Counted from the first letter of the stretch, positions 8,856-17,059 are shown. The stretch: DNA of 64,000 nucleotides from Vibrio marinisediminis (GCF_014050145.1 NZ_JACFYF010000006.1:124001-188000); one strand, 5' to 3'. The notes: generated by a model not told the origin, from the sequence alone. Numbers and translations are program-made.

Positions 8856-9524
8856 GTGAAAAAACTAACTCTTGCTCTTGCACTCACTATCGCTTTAACA
8901 GGTTGCCAAGCGACACAACGTCAAAATGCGACGACTGGCGAATCTGAAACTAACTCGGCCACTAAAGGTGCACTAATTGGTGCCATCGCTGGTGTGGCAG
9001 TAGGTTTAGCGACTGGTGATAACGCAAAAGAACGCCGCAAAAACGCATTGATTGGCGCCGCTGGCGGTGCTGCAATCGGTGGTGGTGCTGGATATTACTT
9101 TGACCAACAAGAAGCCGCGTTACGTAAACAGCTGCTTGATTCTGGTGTACAAGTTGAACGTGTTGGTGAAAACCAACTGCTGCTTCGTCTAGAAAATGGC
9201 ATCGGCTTTAATTCAAGTTCTTACCAGTTAGATCCGTCAATCCACCGCACTCTACGCGGCATTGCCACTATTCTGGTTGAATACCCAGACACGAGTCTCG
9301 TGATCGAAGGTCACACAGACAGCACTGGTAACGACACTATGAACCAAACACTTTCAGAGCGCCGTGCTGAGTCTGTTCGCAGCTACCTTGTTCAACAAGG
9401 TGTTGCTCCAGGTCGTGCGATCTCTCGTGGCTATGGTGAGCGTTTCCCATTGTGCTCAAACGACACCACTGCGGGTCGCGCATGTAACCGCCGCGTTGAA
9501 ATTCAGATCTTACCTCTGAAATAA
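8856..9524 (+). CDS. OmpA-family outer-membrane lipoprotein (YiaD-like)
   Basis: A predicted lipoprotein of 222 residues. The signal ends in the lipobox LTGC, followed by a glycine-zipper segment (GALIGAIAGVAVGLATG and NALIGAAGGAAIGGGAG) and a C-terminal OmpA peptidoglycan-binding domain with VIEGHTDSTGND, LSERRAESVRSYL and CNRRVEIQI. The start is decided by the ribosome binding site: GGAG at 8843-8846 lies inside an upstream in-frame ATG (8841) and is nine bases before the GTG at 8856, so GTG is the likely initiator (MKKLTLALALT). YiaD-type proteins anchor the outer membrane to peptidoglycan; a more specific role cannot be seen. Confidence 0.88.
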   Translation: MKKLTLALALTIALTGCQATQRQNATTGESETNSATKGALIGAIAGVAVGLATGDNAKERRKNALIGAAGGAAIGGGAGYYFDQQEAALRKQLLDSGVQVERVGENQLLLRLENGIGFNSSSYQLDPSIHRTLRGIATILVEYPDTSLVIEGHTDSTGNDTMNQTLSERRAESVRSYLVQQGVAPGRAISRGYGERFPLCSNDTTAGRACNRRVEIQILPLK

Positions 9525-9537
9525 TCGTCATCGATAT

Positions 9538-9576
9538 CGCCCACACTATGTTACTGTTGTTTCATCAGTGTGGGCG
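9538..9576 (+). other. 10-bp perfect stem-loop after the OmpA-like gene
   Basis: CGCCCACACT (9538-9547) pairs perfectly with AGTGTGGGCG (9567-9576) around a 19-base loop. No T run follows on either strand, so it is not a standard terminator. It could partly separate the lipoprotein gene from the next gene or protect an mRNA 3' end. Confidence 0.5.
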
Positions 9577-9607
9577 TAAATCTAGCTAAACAGGAAGTGA
9601 CAGCAAT

Positions 9608-10654
9608 ATGATGAAATTTGTTTCGACTCTGCTCTTTTACGTTTCATCTCTCGCCTTCGCCAACACTTCTAGCCCTTCGTTTTCTGAACTACTCGCCCAA
9701 GCCGAGTTAGATAACCCGCGCGCTCAATACCAAGTTTCACAAGCTTACCAACAGGGCTCTGAAGTAGAGAAATCGAACCAAGAAGCATTCTATTGGCTAG
9801 AGCAAGCCGCACAGAATCGATACAAACCGGCACAATACGATTTGGTAGCCCAGTACCTCAATGGCGGATTAACTAAACCGAATCTTGATAACGCCCTTTA
9901 CTGGTTGACCAAACTTGCCATCTCTGGTGACGATAAAGCACAGTTTGAACTTGGGCAATTATATCAAGAGCACCAACTTGATGTTGATGCACAATCTCAA
10001 GCCAAGCTTTGGTATCACGTTGCCGCAGAGTCAAACCCTGCAGCGGAAGAAGCGTATGCCGCACTGTTAGAAGCTCAGTTCAACCAGCAACGCGCAAAAC
10101 AGTTGGCGCAGATGAACAAACTTGATAGCGAATCGAGCGAGACGCAAAACGACACTTCGTTTTGGTCTTCCTTGCCATACGAACCACAACTTGCGCTGGC
10201 AACACTGCTCGTTGTGAGCTTAACCGCAAGCTCTGCGTGGCTATGGCGTAGGAAAAAACAACTTGCCCATCTAGACTCTCGCCGTGAAGCTCTCGCGATT
10301 ACCGATCAAACAGCATCTGAAAATCAGCAGCTAAAAACACAGATTGCAAAACAAGATCGGGCACTCAAAAAACAGAAACAACAACTCGAACTGCTCTACC
10401 AACAGCTAAAGAAGCATCAAGCAACCGTTAGCTCAGCGAGCCCAGTTAGAGCCCCAGCGAGCACCCCACTTTCAATAGCGTGCGCGATGTTCGGCTTTGA
10501 AGAGAAGCAAATCCCTGATACGAGTAAAATCAAGCAGCGTTACAAACAGCTATGTAAGATTTACCATCCCGACTTGAAAGGCAGTGATGAAGAGATGAAA
10601 CGACTAAATCACTCGTTAAAAATCATATTGGAGCGCAGCAGCAATAATCGTTAA
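9608..10654 (+). CDS. Membrane-anchored Sel1-repeat and J-domain protein
   Basis: A 348-residue protein with an unusual layout. It has a signal peptide or N-terminal anchor (1-19), Sel1-like repeats (about 35-145: AQYQVSQAYQQG, AFYWLEQAAQ, AQYDLVAQYLNGG, ALYWLTKLAISGD, AQFELGQLYQ), a transmembrane segment (about 194-213), a coiled coil (about 230-270) and a C-terminal J domain (about 288-340) with its HPD motif at 320-322. J domains stimulate Hsp70 ATPase. The topology suggests Sel1 repeats in the periplasm and the J domain in the cytoplasm, linking envelope binding to DnaK. CAGGAAGTGACAGCAAT gives a good ribosome binding site for the ATG at 9608. Function unknown. Confidence 0.82.
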   Translation: MMKFVSTLLFYVSSLAFANTSSPSFSELLAQAELDNPRAQYQVSQAYQQGSEVEKSNQEAFYWLEQAAQNRYKPAQYDLVAQYLNGGLTKPNLDNALYWLTKLAISGDDKAQFELGQLYQEHQLDVDAQSQAKLWYHVAAESNPAAEEAYAALLEAQFNQQRAKQLAQMNKLDSESSETQNDTSFWSSLPYEPQLALATLLVVSLTASSAWLWRRKKQLAHLDSRREALAITDQTASENQQLKTQIAKQDRALKKQKQQLELLYQQLKKHQATVSSASPVRAPASTPLSIACAMFGFEEKQIPDTSKIKQRYKQLCKIYHPDLKGSDEEMKRLNHSLKIILERSSNNR

Positions 10655-10830
10655 TAAAATGTTACATGAACATAATTTAATTAGACGTAAAAGTACAAAA
10701 ACCACGCAAACCATCGACTAAGCAATCGATCTCCCTCTCGCTTCACGTAACAAACAGTTAACCTATAATAACTATTTGTGTCATAATGAACACCTACGAT
10801 AACTCTTGGTGATAACGGTAGGAGCGTTCC

Positions 10831-11016
10831 ATGTACACGATTGAAGGTATTTGCGACTGGTGTAAAAAGCCTAGCCTGCTTACAAAACATGACTATATTG
10901 ATGGCTTATTTCATCACTCTTGCAAAGAGTGTTATGACTTTGCAGCACTGGATGTGCGTCAATTCAATATTGCTGAAATTCAGCAAAGAGAACGCCAATC
11001 TCAAATGATGCGCTAA
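10831..11016 (+). CDS. Small two-CxxC putative zinc-binding protein
   Basis: A 61-residue protein with two CxxC pairs (C8-x-x-C11 and C30-x-x-C33), a layout typical of a small treble-clef or zinc-ribbon fold, followed by a charged helical tail (QFNIAEIQQRERQSQMMR). A strong ribosome binding site (TAGGAGCGTTCC) precedes the ATG, and a terminator lies downstream at 11100. I do not recognise a named family. Codon use and the ribosome binding site argue for a real gene. Confidence 0.75.
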   Translation: MYTIEGICDWCKKPSLLTKHDYIDGLFHHSCKECYDFAALDVRQFNIAEIQQRERQSQMMR

Positions 11017-11099
11017 AGCGGATACGAATAAACGCCTACAGTTGGCAGCTTATCCGCCAAACCTTCTCTAGTTATAGATCTACCAAGGATGATTTCTAT

Positions 11100-11127
11100 A
11101 AAACCACCTACTCGCTAGGTGGTTTTT
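11100..11127. terminator. Terminator shared by the small CxxC gene and maiA
   Basis: AAAACCACCTA and TAGGTGGTTTT form a stem of about 10 bp around a small loop, followed by a T run on the plus strand and an A run (T on the minus strand) on the other side. It overlaps the last codons of maiA (stop at 11108). Confidence 0.8.
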
Positions 11128-11767
11128 TTATTGGTGAATCCGGTTGATACTGAGGGGCTGCTAGCATGAAAGCGCTAATTTCATTTAAAGAATAATACAA
11201 GCGCTCAATGGTCGGATACTGGCTAATATCAACATCAAATCGTAAAGCGTTATACACCTGCGGAACCAAGCAGACATCAACTAACGAAACTTGTGCACCA
11301 ACACTGTAGACACCGGCAGTGTGTCTTAACTTGTCATCCAACGCGCTAAAGCCAACCATTATCCAGTGCCTCAACCAATCCAACTCATCCTGCTTATCAA
11401 ACTCAGCATGGTTAATTAAGTATTGCTGCACTCTGAGGTTATTGAGGGGATGGATATCAACCGCGATATCTTGCGCCAACTCCTTTACCTTGTAGCGCAC
11501 TTCACCATGTAAAGGGATCAGCATTGGCTCTGGGTATTGCTCGTCTAAATAGTCCAAAATGGTCAACGATTGACTTATGCTAATGCCACCATCTACCAAC
11601 ACGGGGACTAGCTCATTAACATTGATACGGTGAAACTCTTCGCTGTGTTGCTGTCCACCATCTTTAACCAGATTCACAGCACAGTATTCATAAGGGATTT
11701 TTTTAAGGTTCAGCGCGATTCTTACTCGATACGCAGCCGATGAACGCCAGTAGCCATATAACTTCAT
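11108..11767 (-). CDS. maiA: Maleylacetoacetate isomerase (zeta-class GST)
   Basis: Glutathione-dependent isomerase that converts maleylacetoacetate to fumarylacetoacetate in tyrosine/homogentisate breakdown. It has 219 residues, with the zeta-class motif near the N-terminus (YWRSSAAYRVRIALNLK; SSAAYRVR in place of the common SSCSWRVR) and a C-terminal helical GST domain. It is last of the hpd-hmgA-fah-maiA operon and overlaps fah by ATGA, fitting coupled translation. Confidence 0.92.
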   Translation of the reverse strand: MKLYGYWRSSAAYRVRIALNLKKIPYEYCAVNLVKDGGQQHSEEFHRINVNELVPVLVDGGISISQSLTILDYLDEQYPEPMLIPLHGEVRYKVKELAQDIAVDIHPLNNLRVQQYLINHAEFDKQDELDWLRHWIMVGFSALDDKLRHTAGVYSVGAQVSLVDVCLVPQVYNALRFDVDISQYPTIERLYYSLNEISAFMLAAPQYQPDSPIKKPPSE

Positions 11768-12774
11768 AGTTTTTCTACCACCCTTTGTTCTATGGCACCA
11801 AACAAGCTGTTTCCTTGTGCATCTAGCATTTCAATTTTAATTTGGTCCCCAAAATGCATAAATGTGGTGCTCGGACTGCCATCGCGTATGGTTTCAATCA
11901 TACGTATCTCAGCAATGCAGGAATAACCCACGCCACCTTCACTGATCGATGTGCCGAAATCGGTGCCTTGTTTATTAGAGACTGTCCCTGAACCAATTAT
12001 AGTGCCTGCCGAGAGAGGGCGAGTTTTTGCGGCGTGTTTTATTAACTGACTAAAATCAAACGTCATGTCTTGCCCTGCATTCGGGCAGCCAAATATTTGC
12101 CCGTTGTAATAGCTGCGCAGCGGTAAGTGAAGCTTGTTACCACGCCATGCATCACCGAGTTCATCAGGTGTAATGGCAACCGGTGAAAAGCTTGACGAGG
12201 GCTTGGATTGATAAAAACCAAAACCTTTGGCAAGTTCTGCTGGTATCAAGCTGCGCAGGGAAACATCATTGACTAACATTAATAGCCGCACTGCTCTACC
12301 CGACTCTTCTTCCCCTGCGCCCATCGCGACATCATCCGTCACCACAGCAATTTCCGCTTCGAAATCAATCCCCCACGATTCGCTCGAAAAAGCGATATCA
12401 TCACAAGGACCAATGAATGTATCTGACCCGCCTTGGTACATTAACGGGTCGATCCAAAAGCTCTCTGGTATTTCTGCGCCACGCGCTTTGCGAACTAGCT
12501 CAACATGGTTAACGTAAGCACTGCCGTCTGCCCAATGATATGCACGAGGAAATGGTGATTCGCAGTGCGCTGAGTCAAAAGTGAATCCTTCAATAATGCC
12601 ACGATTCAAATCGTTATAGACCTCTTCCAATAGCGGTGCACAATGTGACCAACTATCTAAAACATGCTGCAAGGTATTGGCGATATTAGGAACAGCAACA
12701 CAACGCGTCAGCTCACGATTAACCACCACGAACATGCCATCTCTGGTTTTATTTTTTAGGGTTGCAAATTTCAT
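11764..12774 (-). CDS. Fumarylacetoacetase (FAH family)
   Basis: Hydrolase for the last step of tyrosine breakdown, fumarylacetoacetate to fumarate and acetoacetate. It has 336 residues and belongs to the FAH family. The acidic metal ligands are visible in DFEAEIAVV and MLVNDVSLR, and the C-terminal core has the usual SGTIIGSGTVSNKQG and GVGYSCIAEIRM segments. It lies 6 bases after hmgA and overlaps maiA. It is shorter than the roughly 420-residue eukaryotic type, but the operon makes the pathway step convincing. Confidence 0.9.
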   Translation of the reverse strand: MKFATLKNKTRDGMFVVVNRELTRCVAVPNIANTLQHVLDSWSHCAPLLEEVYNDLNRGIIEGFTFDSAHCESPFPRAYHWADGSAYVNHVELVRKARGAEIPESFWIDPLMYQGGSDTFIGPCDDIAFSSESWGIDFEAEIAVVTDDVAMGAGEEESGRAVRLLMLVNDVSLRSLIPAELAKGFGFYQSKPSSSFSPVAITPDELGDAWRGNKLHLPLRSYYNGQIFGCPNAGQDMTFDFSQLIKHAAKTRPLSAGTIIGSGTVSNKQGTDFGTSISEGGVGYSCIAEIRMIETIRDGSPSTTFMHFGDQIKIEMLDAQGNSLFGAIEQRVVEKL

Positions 12775-12780
12775 CTGTCC

Positions 12781-13914
12781 TCACTTACTCTCTCGCCAAC
12801 TGTAGACATAGTCAGGCTGTTCCACCTGCTTCGCTTGCTCTGAAAAAGCTAGGGCATGGCGGGTGTCAATCATCACCGCCACCTCATCCGTGCGCTTTTT
12901 CTGATAGGCAAGACCAGCAGCAAAGGCTTTAGGATGGGGTCCATGAGTAAAGCCCGCCGGGTGGAATGTCACCATCCCCGCTTCAATGTTATCGCGGCTA
13001 AAAAAATCACCTTCGTGATAAAACAGCACTTCATCGTAATCATCATTGTTATGATAAAACGGTACTTTCAGCGCGCCGGGATCACTTTCAATCGGTCGTG
13101 GTACAAAAGTGCAAACCACAAACCCGTCACCGACGAATGTCGTATGTGCTGACGGAGGCAAATGGTAACGATGCGACATTAATGGTCGTATATCTCGCCA
13201 GTTCAGTCGGACAACCGAAAGATCCCCATGCCAGCCAATCGCATCAAGTGGGTTAAATGGGTAAGTAATGGTGCTGACTTCACCATGCCGTTTGACTTTT
13301 ACTTGCGTCATCGACTCGCTGTATTGCGCTTTAAATGCTTTGTTGATTGCGGGGACATCCAGCACCGCAGGGTCAAACACCGCATGTTGTCCCACCATGC
13401 CCTTGTCAGGCAATGAATAAGCGCCGTCACTGTTTTCAATCATCAAAATGAACATTGGCTGATGAGGCTCTAATCGCCAATTGGTCGAGCGCGGGATCAG
13501 CACATAGTCGCCTTCCACCACGCTTAAGTGACCATAATCGCAGTAAAGCTCAGCACTGCCTTTATGAATGAATAACAGCTCATCGCCATCGGCATTGCGC
13601 GCCAGAAATGGCATTGCTTGCTGTAGTTGCCACACTCTAATTTTGCATTGCTGGTTTGACAGTAGCAAAGGTACATCCCAAGGCGATAACTGCGCAGAAT
13701 CACTCACTTGATTAAAGTTGAATGCTCTTGGTCTTAGCTCTCCCTCCCAATCACTCCAACCGGTTGGCGGGTGCTTATGATGAAAATGCGCAGCAGGACC
13801 AAAAAAACCAGCACGCCCAGCCTCTCGCTCATAGATCCCTTCGGTGGGGAAATCAGCGTGAGCCTGTTTTGAGCAAATCCCTTCTCGATGAGGATAAGTA
13901 ATCCCTTTACGCAT
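12781..13914 (-). CDS. hmgA: Homogentisate 1,2-dioxygenase
   Basis: Non-haem iron dioxygenase that opens the ring of homogentisate to maleylacetoacetate. It has 377 residues, the shorter bacterial form. Recognisable are the N-terminal EREAGRAGFFGPAAHFHHKHPP and the iron-site region YHEGDFFSRDN with TFHPAGFTHGPHP near the C-terminus. It starts one base before the hpd stop region and belongs to the operon. Loss of hmgA in vibrios is known to cause homogentisate build-up and brown pyomelanin; the gene here is intact. Confidence 0.92.
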   Translation of the reverse strand: MRKGITYPHREGICSKQAHADFPTEGIYEREAGRAGFFGPAAHFHHKHPPTGWSDWEGELRPRAFNFNQVSDSAQLSPWDVPLLLSNQQCKIRVWQLQQAMPFLARNADGDELLFIHKGSAELYCDYGHLSVVEGDYVLIPRSTNWRLEPHQPMFILMIENSDGAYSLPDKGMVGQHAVFDPAVLDVPAINKAFKAQYSESMTQVKVKRHGEVSTITYPFNPLDAIGWHGDLSVVRLNWRDIRPLMSHRYHLPPSAHTTFVGDGFVVCTFVPRPIESDPGALKVPFYHNNDDYDEVLFYHEGDFFSRDNIEAGMVTFHPAGFTHGPHPKAFAAGLAYQKKRTDEVAVMIDTRHALAFSEQAKQVEQPDYVYSWRESK

Positions 13915-13915
13915 C

Positions 13916-14980
13916 CTATAGCACTCCTCGTCTGATCTGATCTTCTTCTATCGATTCAAACAACGCTTTAAAATTACCCTCACCAAAGCCTTGATTGCCT
14001 TTGCGCTGAATGATCTCGAAGAACACTGGACCAATCACCGTTTGGGTGAAAATTTGCAGTAAAATGCCATCTTTCATTGGTGCGCCATCAATCAATATGC
14101 GCAGATCTTTCAACTGTTCAAGATCTTCACTATGCCCCTCAACGCGTTGATTGACCTTTTCATAGTAAGTATCTGGGGTTGGCATGAAATCCATACCTCG
14201 CTCGCGCAGTGTTTTAACAGTGTGGTAAATATCGTCAGTACTCAACGCGATATGCTGGATGCCTTCGCCGTTGTACTCGCGGATAAACTCTTCTATCTGC
14301 GATTTATCATCAGATGACTCATTGATAGGAATACGTATTTTGCCGCAAGGTGCGGTCATCGCTCGACTCACCAAGCCGGTAAGTTTGCCTTCAATATCAA
14401 AATAGCGAATTTCACGGAAGTTACCGATACGTTCGTAAAAGCCAGACCAAGTATCCATATGCCCTTGTTTAACATTATGGGTTAGATGGTCTATCTCAAG
14501 TAAGCCCACCGACTGCTGCTGACACTTTGACTCGGCATCTTCATAAAAGCAGAAATCAACGTCATAGATACTCTGTTCACCGTAACGGTCAACAAAATAA
14601 ATCAGGCTGTCACCTATGCCATAAATCGCCGGAATGGAAAGCTCCATTGGTCCTATTTCTGTCACGTATCGCTTCGCACCGTTAGCAAGTGCATGTTCTA
14701 GCGCTACTGAGCTGTCTTTAACCCGAAATGCCATGCCACAAACTGAAGGTCCATGCAGACGTGAAAAGGCTTCGGCTTGACTATGAGGTTGAGCATTAAC
14801 TACAAAACTGATGTCTCCCTGCTGATACAGCCATGCCTGTTTAGAGCGGTGCTTGGCAATTTCTGCAAAGCCCAATGACGTGAAAAGGGCTTTTAGCGCG
14901 TCAATGCCTTTTTCATCTGCTGCGGTATATTCAACAAACTCAAATCCATCTGTCCCTAGCGGGTTTAACAATTGATCCAT
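13916..14980 (-). CDS. hpd: 4-hydroxyphenylpyruvate dioxygenase
   Basis: Iron enzyme converting 4-hydroxyphenylpyruvate to homogentisate, the entry step of the operon. It has 354 residues and two VOC half-domains. The iron ligands are visible: His in LEIDHLTHNVKQGHMDTW, His in EGIQHIALSTDD and Glu in VFFEIIQRKGNQGFGEGNF. It is first of four minus-strand genes with almost no spacing (hpd-hmgA-fah-maiA). The upstream region carries a strong TyrR-box candidate at 15180-15197, so control by tyrosine is likely. Confidence 0.95.
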   Translation of the reverse strand: MDQLLNPLGTDGFEFVEYTAADEKGIDALKALFTSLGFAEIAKHRSKQAWLYQQGDISFVVNAQPHSQAEAFSRLHGPSVCGMAFRVKDSSVALEHALANGAKRYVTEIGPMELSIPAIYGIGDSLIYFVDRYGEQSIYDVDFCFYEDAESKCQQQSVGLLEIDHLTHNVKQGHMDTWSGFYERIGNFREIRYFDIEGKLTGLVSRAMTAPCGKIRIPINESSDDKSQIEEFIREYNGEGIQHIALSTDDIYHTVKTLRERGMDFMPTPDTYYEKVNQRVEGHSEDLEQLKDLRILIDGAPMKDGILLQIFTQTVIGPVFFEIIQRKGNQGFGEGNFKALFESIEEDQIRRGVL

Positions 14981-15371
14981 AATCTTTCCCTGCCGTTAAT
15001 ATTGAAAATATCAAAAGCACATGTGCTGATATAAAAATGAGCAATAACAGCCAATAAGGGTAATTTTTTGTTATAAAAATCTTGCAGGAAAAACACGCTT
15101 TTTGCGTAAATTTCACCAAAATGAAATTAGTTGAACTCACTAATTAATTGAATAGAAAGCAGAAAAAGCCCACAAGCAATGTAACAAATATTTTACATTT
15201 AATTGCTGTGCTTTGTTTCTCACCCACTTGCTTGCGCAAATGAAATAGAACACATATTGACCAACTCAAGTGCCAACACCCAATTTAGGTAAGAACATTG
15301 ATTTACCTCAGGGTTTGCTGGGGGAACTTAGGGGTATGTTAACCGCCTCTGTACCCTAGTGAGATATAACA
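14981..15371. promoter_or_regulatory. Divergent intergenic region between hpd and the PepT-like gene
   Basis: A gap of 391 bases with no convincing gene. It holds the TyrR-box candidate (15180-15197) and, closer to the plus-strand gene, two possible hairpins: AGGTAA/TTACCT (15287-15292 with 15303-15308) and an imperfect CTTAGGGGTA/TACCCTAG (15327-15336 with 15352-15359). Promoters for both directions must lie here; I cannot place them with confidence. Confidence 0.5.
15180..15197. promoter_or_regulatory. TyrR box candidate for the hpd operon
   Basis: TGTAAC-AAATAT-TTTACA matches the TyrR consensus TGTAAA-N6-TTTACA at 11 of 12 defined positions. It lies 200 bases upstream of hpd. TyrR is the known aromatic amino acid regulator of gammaproteobacteria, so it fits a tyrosine catabolic operon. 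Confidence 0.7.
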
Positions 15372-16478
15372 ATGACACAAATTAACCGTGACCGTTTGGT
15401 TGAGCATTTTTGCCAACTGATCAAAATTGACAGTGAATCCGGCTTTGAAAAAGAGATCGCTGAAACGCTAGCTGAGCAACTTGGTGAGATGGGCTTTACT
15501 GTGCACAAGCTGCCAGTACCTGAGCAATACACCAATGGTTTCAACGTATACGCTCGCCTTGATGGCAAAATCGAAGATAGCGTTGTGCTTAGCTGCCATA
15601 TGGATACGGTTACTCCAGGTAAAGGCATTGAACCAATCATCGAAGACGGCGTTATCCGCTCTAAGGGCAACACCATTTTGGGTGGCGATGATAAATCAGG
15701 TATCGCGGCAATTATGGAAGCTGTACGCTGTATTCAAGCTGAAAACCTAGAACACAAAACTATCGAAATCGCCTTCACAGTGCATGAAGAAGGTGGCTTA
15801 CGCGGTTCTGAGCACTTTGATATGAACATGATTCAGTCAAACAAAGCGATTGTGTTAGATACAGGCGGTCCTATTGGCACCATCGTTAACGCTGCACCTG
15901 GTCAACAGAAAATTGTAGCAACAATTAAAGGTCGCCCTGCGCACGCAGGTCTTGCACCAGAAGAAGGCATCAGTGCTATCAGCGTTGCAGCGGATGCTAT
16001 TACGCAAATGAAACTGCTACGTATTGACGAAGAAACCACAGCCAACATTGGTATTGTCGAAGGTGGTAACGCGACAAACATCGTTATGCCTGAGCTTAAG
16101 ATAATCGCCGAAGCTCGCTCTCTCAACGATGAGAAGCTAACTAAGCAAGTTGATCATATGATTGAAACTTTCCAAGCGGCAGCAGCAAAACACGGTGCGG
16201 AAGTAGAGATTGAATCAACTCGTGCATACAACGCCTTCGTTCTTGATGATGCACACCCACATATTGAACAAGTTAAAGCGTCGTTCAGCGCTATCGGAGC
16301 TGAGCCTAATACCAAAGCAACTGGCGGCGGTAGCGATGCCAACAACTTCAACAAACTGGGTTTAACCACGGTTAATATTTCAACGGGTATGGCGAAAGTA
16401 CACACCACCGAAGAGTACATCGCGATTGATGACATGGTAAAAGTGACTGAGTTTGTTAAGCACTACTTAACCCACTAA
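15372..16478 (+). CDS. PepT-like M20-family metallopeptidase
   Basis: A 368-residue zinc aminopeptidase-type protein of the M20 family, close to the 'peptidase T-like' group. The zinc-site motifs are visible: VVLSCHMDTVTPG, ILGGDDKSGIA, TVHEEGGLRGSE, IVLDTGG and the final STGMAKVHTTEEYI. The dimerisation domain includes GRPAHAGLAPEEGISAI. It probably trims peptides in the cytoplasm; true PepT (tripeptidase) is about 410 residues, so the substrate remains open. It starts at an ATG preceded by a weak GAG; a terminator follows at 16550. Confidence 0.85.
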   Translation: MTQINRDRLVEHFCQLIKIDSESGFEKEIAETLAEQLGEMGFTVHKLPVPEQYTNGFNVYARLDGKIEDSVVLSCHMDTVTPGKGIEPIIEDGVIRSKGNTILGGDDKSGIAAIMEAVRCIQAENLEHKTIEIAFTVHEEGGLRGSEHFDMNMIQSNKAIVLDTGGPIGTIVNAAPGQQKIVATIKGRPAHAGLAPEEGISAISVAADAITQMKLLRIDEETTANIGIVEGGNATNIVMPELKIIAEARSLNDEKLTKQVDHMIETFQAAAAKHGAEVEIESTRAYNAFVLDDAHPHIEQVKASFSAIGAEPNTKATGGGSDANNFNKLGLTTVNISTGMAKVHTTEEYIAIDDMVKVTEFVKHYLTH

Positions 16479-16549
16479 GTTTTCAAGCCATCAAAAATAT
16501 TGAGATGACGTGGCGAATATCCAGCCACACCTCGCTCAATTAACAGCCA

Positions 16550-16584
16550 AAGCCCAAGATAACACGATTATGTTGGGCTTTTTT
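16550..16584 (+). terminator. Terminator after the PepT-like gene
   Basis: AAGCCCAA (16550-16557) and TTGGGCTT (16573-16580) form an 8-bp perfect stem around a 15-base loop, followed by TTTT. It ends just before the copper promoter. Confidence 0.85.
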
Positions 16585-16585
16585 C

Positions 16586-16616
16586 TTGACCTTACCCTAG
16601 GGGAAAGGATTATTTT
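16586..16616 (+). promoter_or_regulatory. CueR/MerR-type copper promoter
   Basis: A -35 element TTGACC (16586-16591) and a -10 element TATTTT (16611-16616) are separated by 19 bases, the stretched spacer typical of MerR-family promoters. The spacer carries the dyad CCTTACCC...GGGGAAAGG, close to the CueR operator (ACCTTCC...GGAAGGT). The copper efflux operon starts 30 bases downstream. The geometry and dyad are seen; CueR control is inferred. Confidence 0.75.
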
Positions 16617-16645
16617 AAAAGCGTTATTTTCAAATTGGTATCAGC

Positions 16646-17059
16646 ATGCACGCACACTCTTTGCGTACAATTTGGTTAGTATTGCTTACGTCTTTGGCGC
16701 TGATCGCGTCAAGTTTGGCGTCAGCAAAAACACTGATGCCGATTCAAATGTTGCAAGCAAGCCAAAACGCAACAGAGCACTGTGCCACGATGGATGGCAT
16801 GACTGCCTCCCAACCATCAAAAATGTCACTACATCATCAAATGATGAGTGCAAAGCCAACCCTGACCGATTTTGACTGCGCGAATAGTAGCGACTTACAG
16901 CATGATTGTTGCGATACCACCTGCATCAGTGTGGTTGCAACCCTACTCACTCACCCAACTCCCCTTGCCCAACTAAGCGGCTCTTGCTCTTATCCTATTG
17001 AAGCAACGCGAAACATTGTTAAAGTTTCCCGCTCGCTCTATCGCCCACCTAGTGCCTAA
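16646..17059 (+). CDS. Small secreted His/Met/Cys-rich protein (DUF2946-like) leading the copper operon
   Basis: A 137-residue protein with an N-terminal hydrophobic signal (TIWLVLLTSLALIASSLA), then a segment rich in Met and His (C46, M49, M52, M60, H63, H64, M66, M67), cysteines at 78, 88, 89, 93 and 114, and the ending LYRPPSA. Similar small proteins of the DUF2946 type often begin bacterial copper clusters. I infer a periplasmic or membrane-attached copper-handling role. It is first after the copper promoter. Family assignment is by eye only. Confidence 0.6.
   Translation: MHAHSLRTIWLVLLTSLALIASSLASAKTLMPIQMLQASQNATEHCATMDGMTASQPSKMSLHHQMMSAKPTLTDFDCANSSDLQHDCCDTTCISVVATLLTHPTPLAQLSGSCSYPIEATRNIVKVSRSLYRPPSA

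Noticed and set aside
16510-16875. 121-codon frame overlapping the copper promoter and the small His/Met/Cys gene
   Set aside because: It spans a terminator and the MerR-type promoter. The overlapping frame at 16646 has a signal peptide and metal ligands, so that one is the gene.
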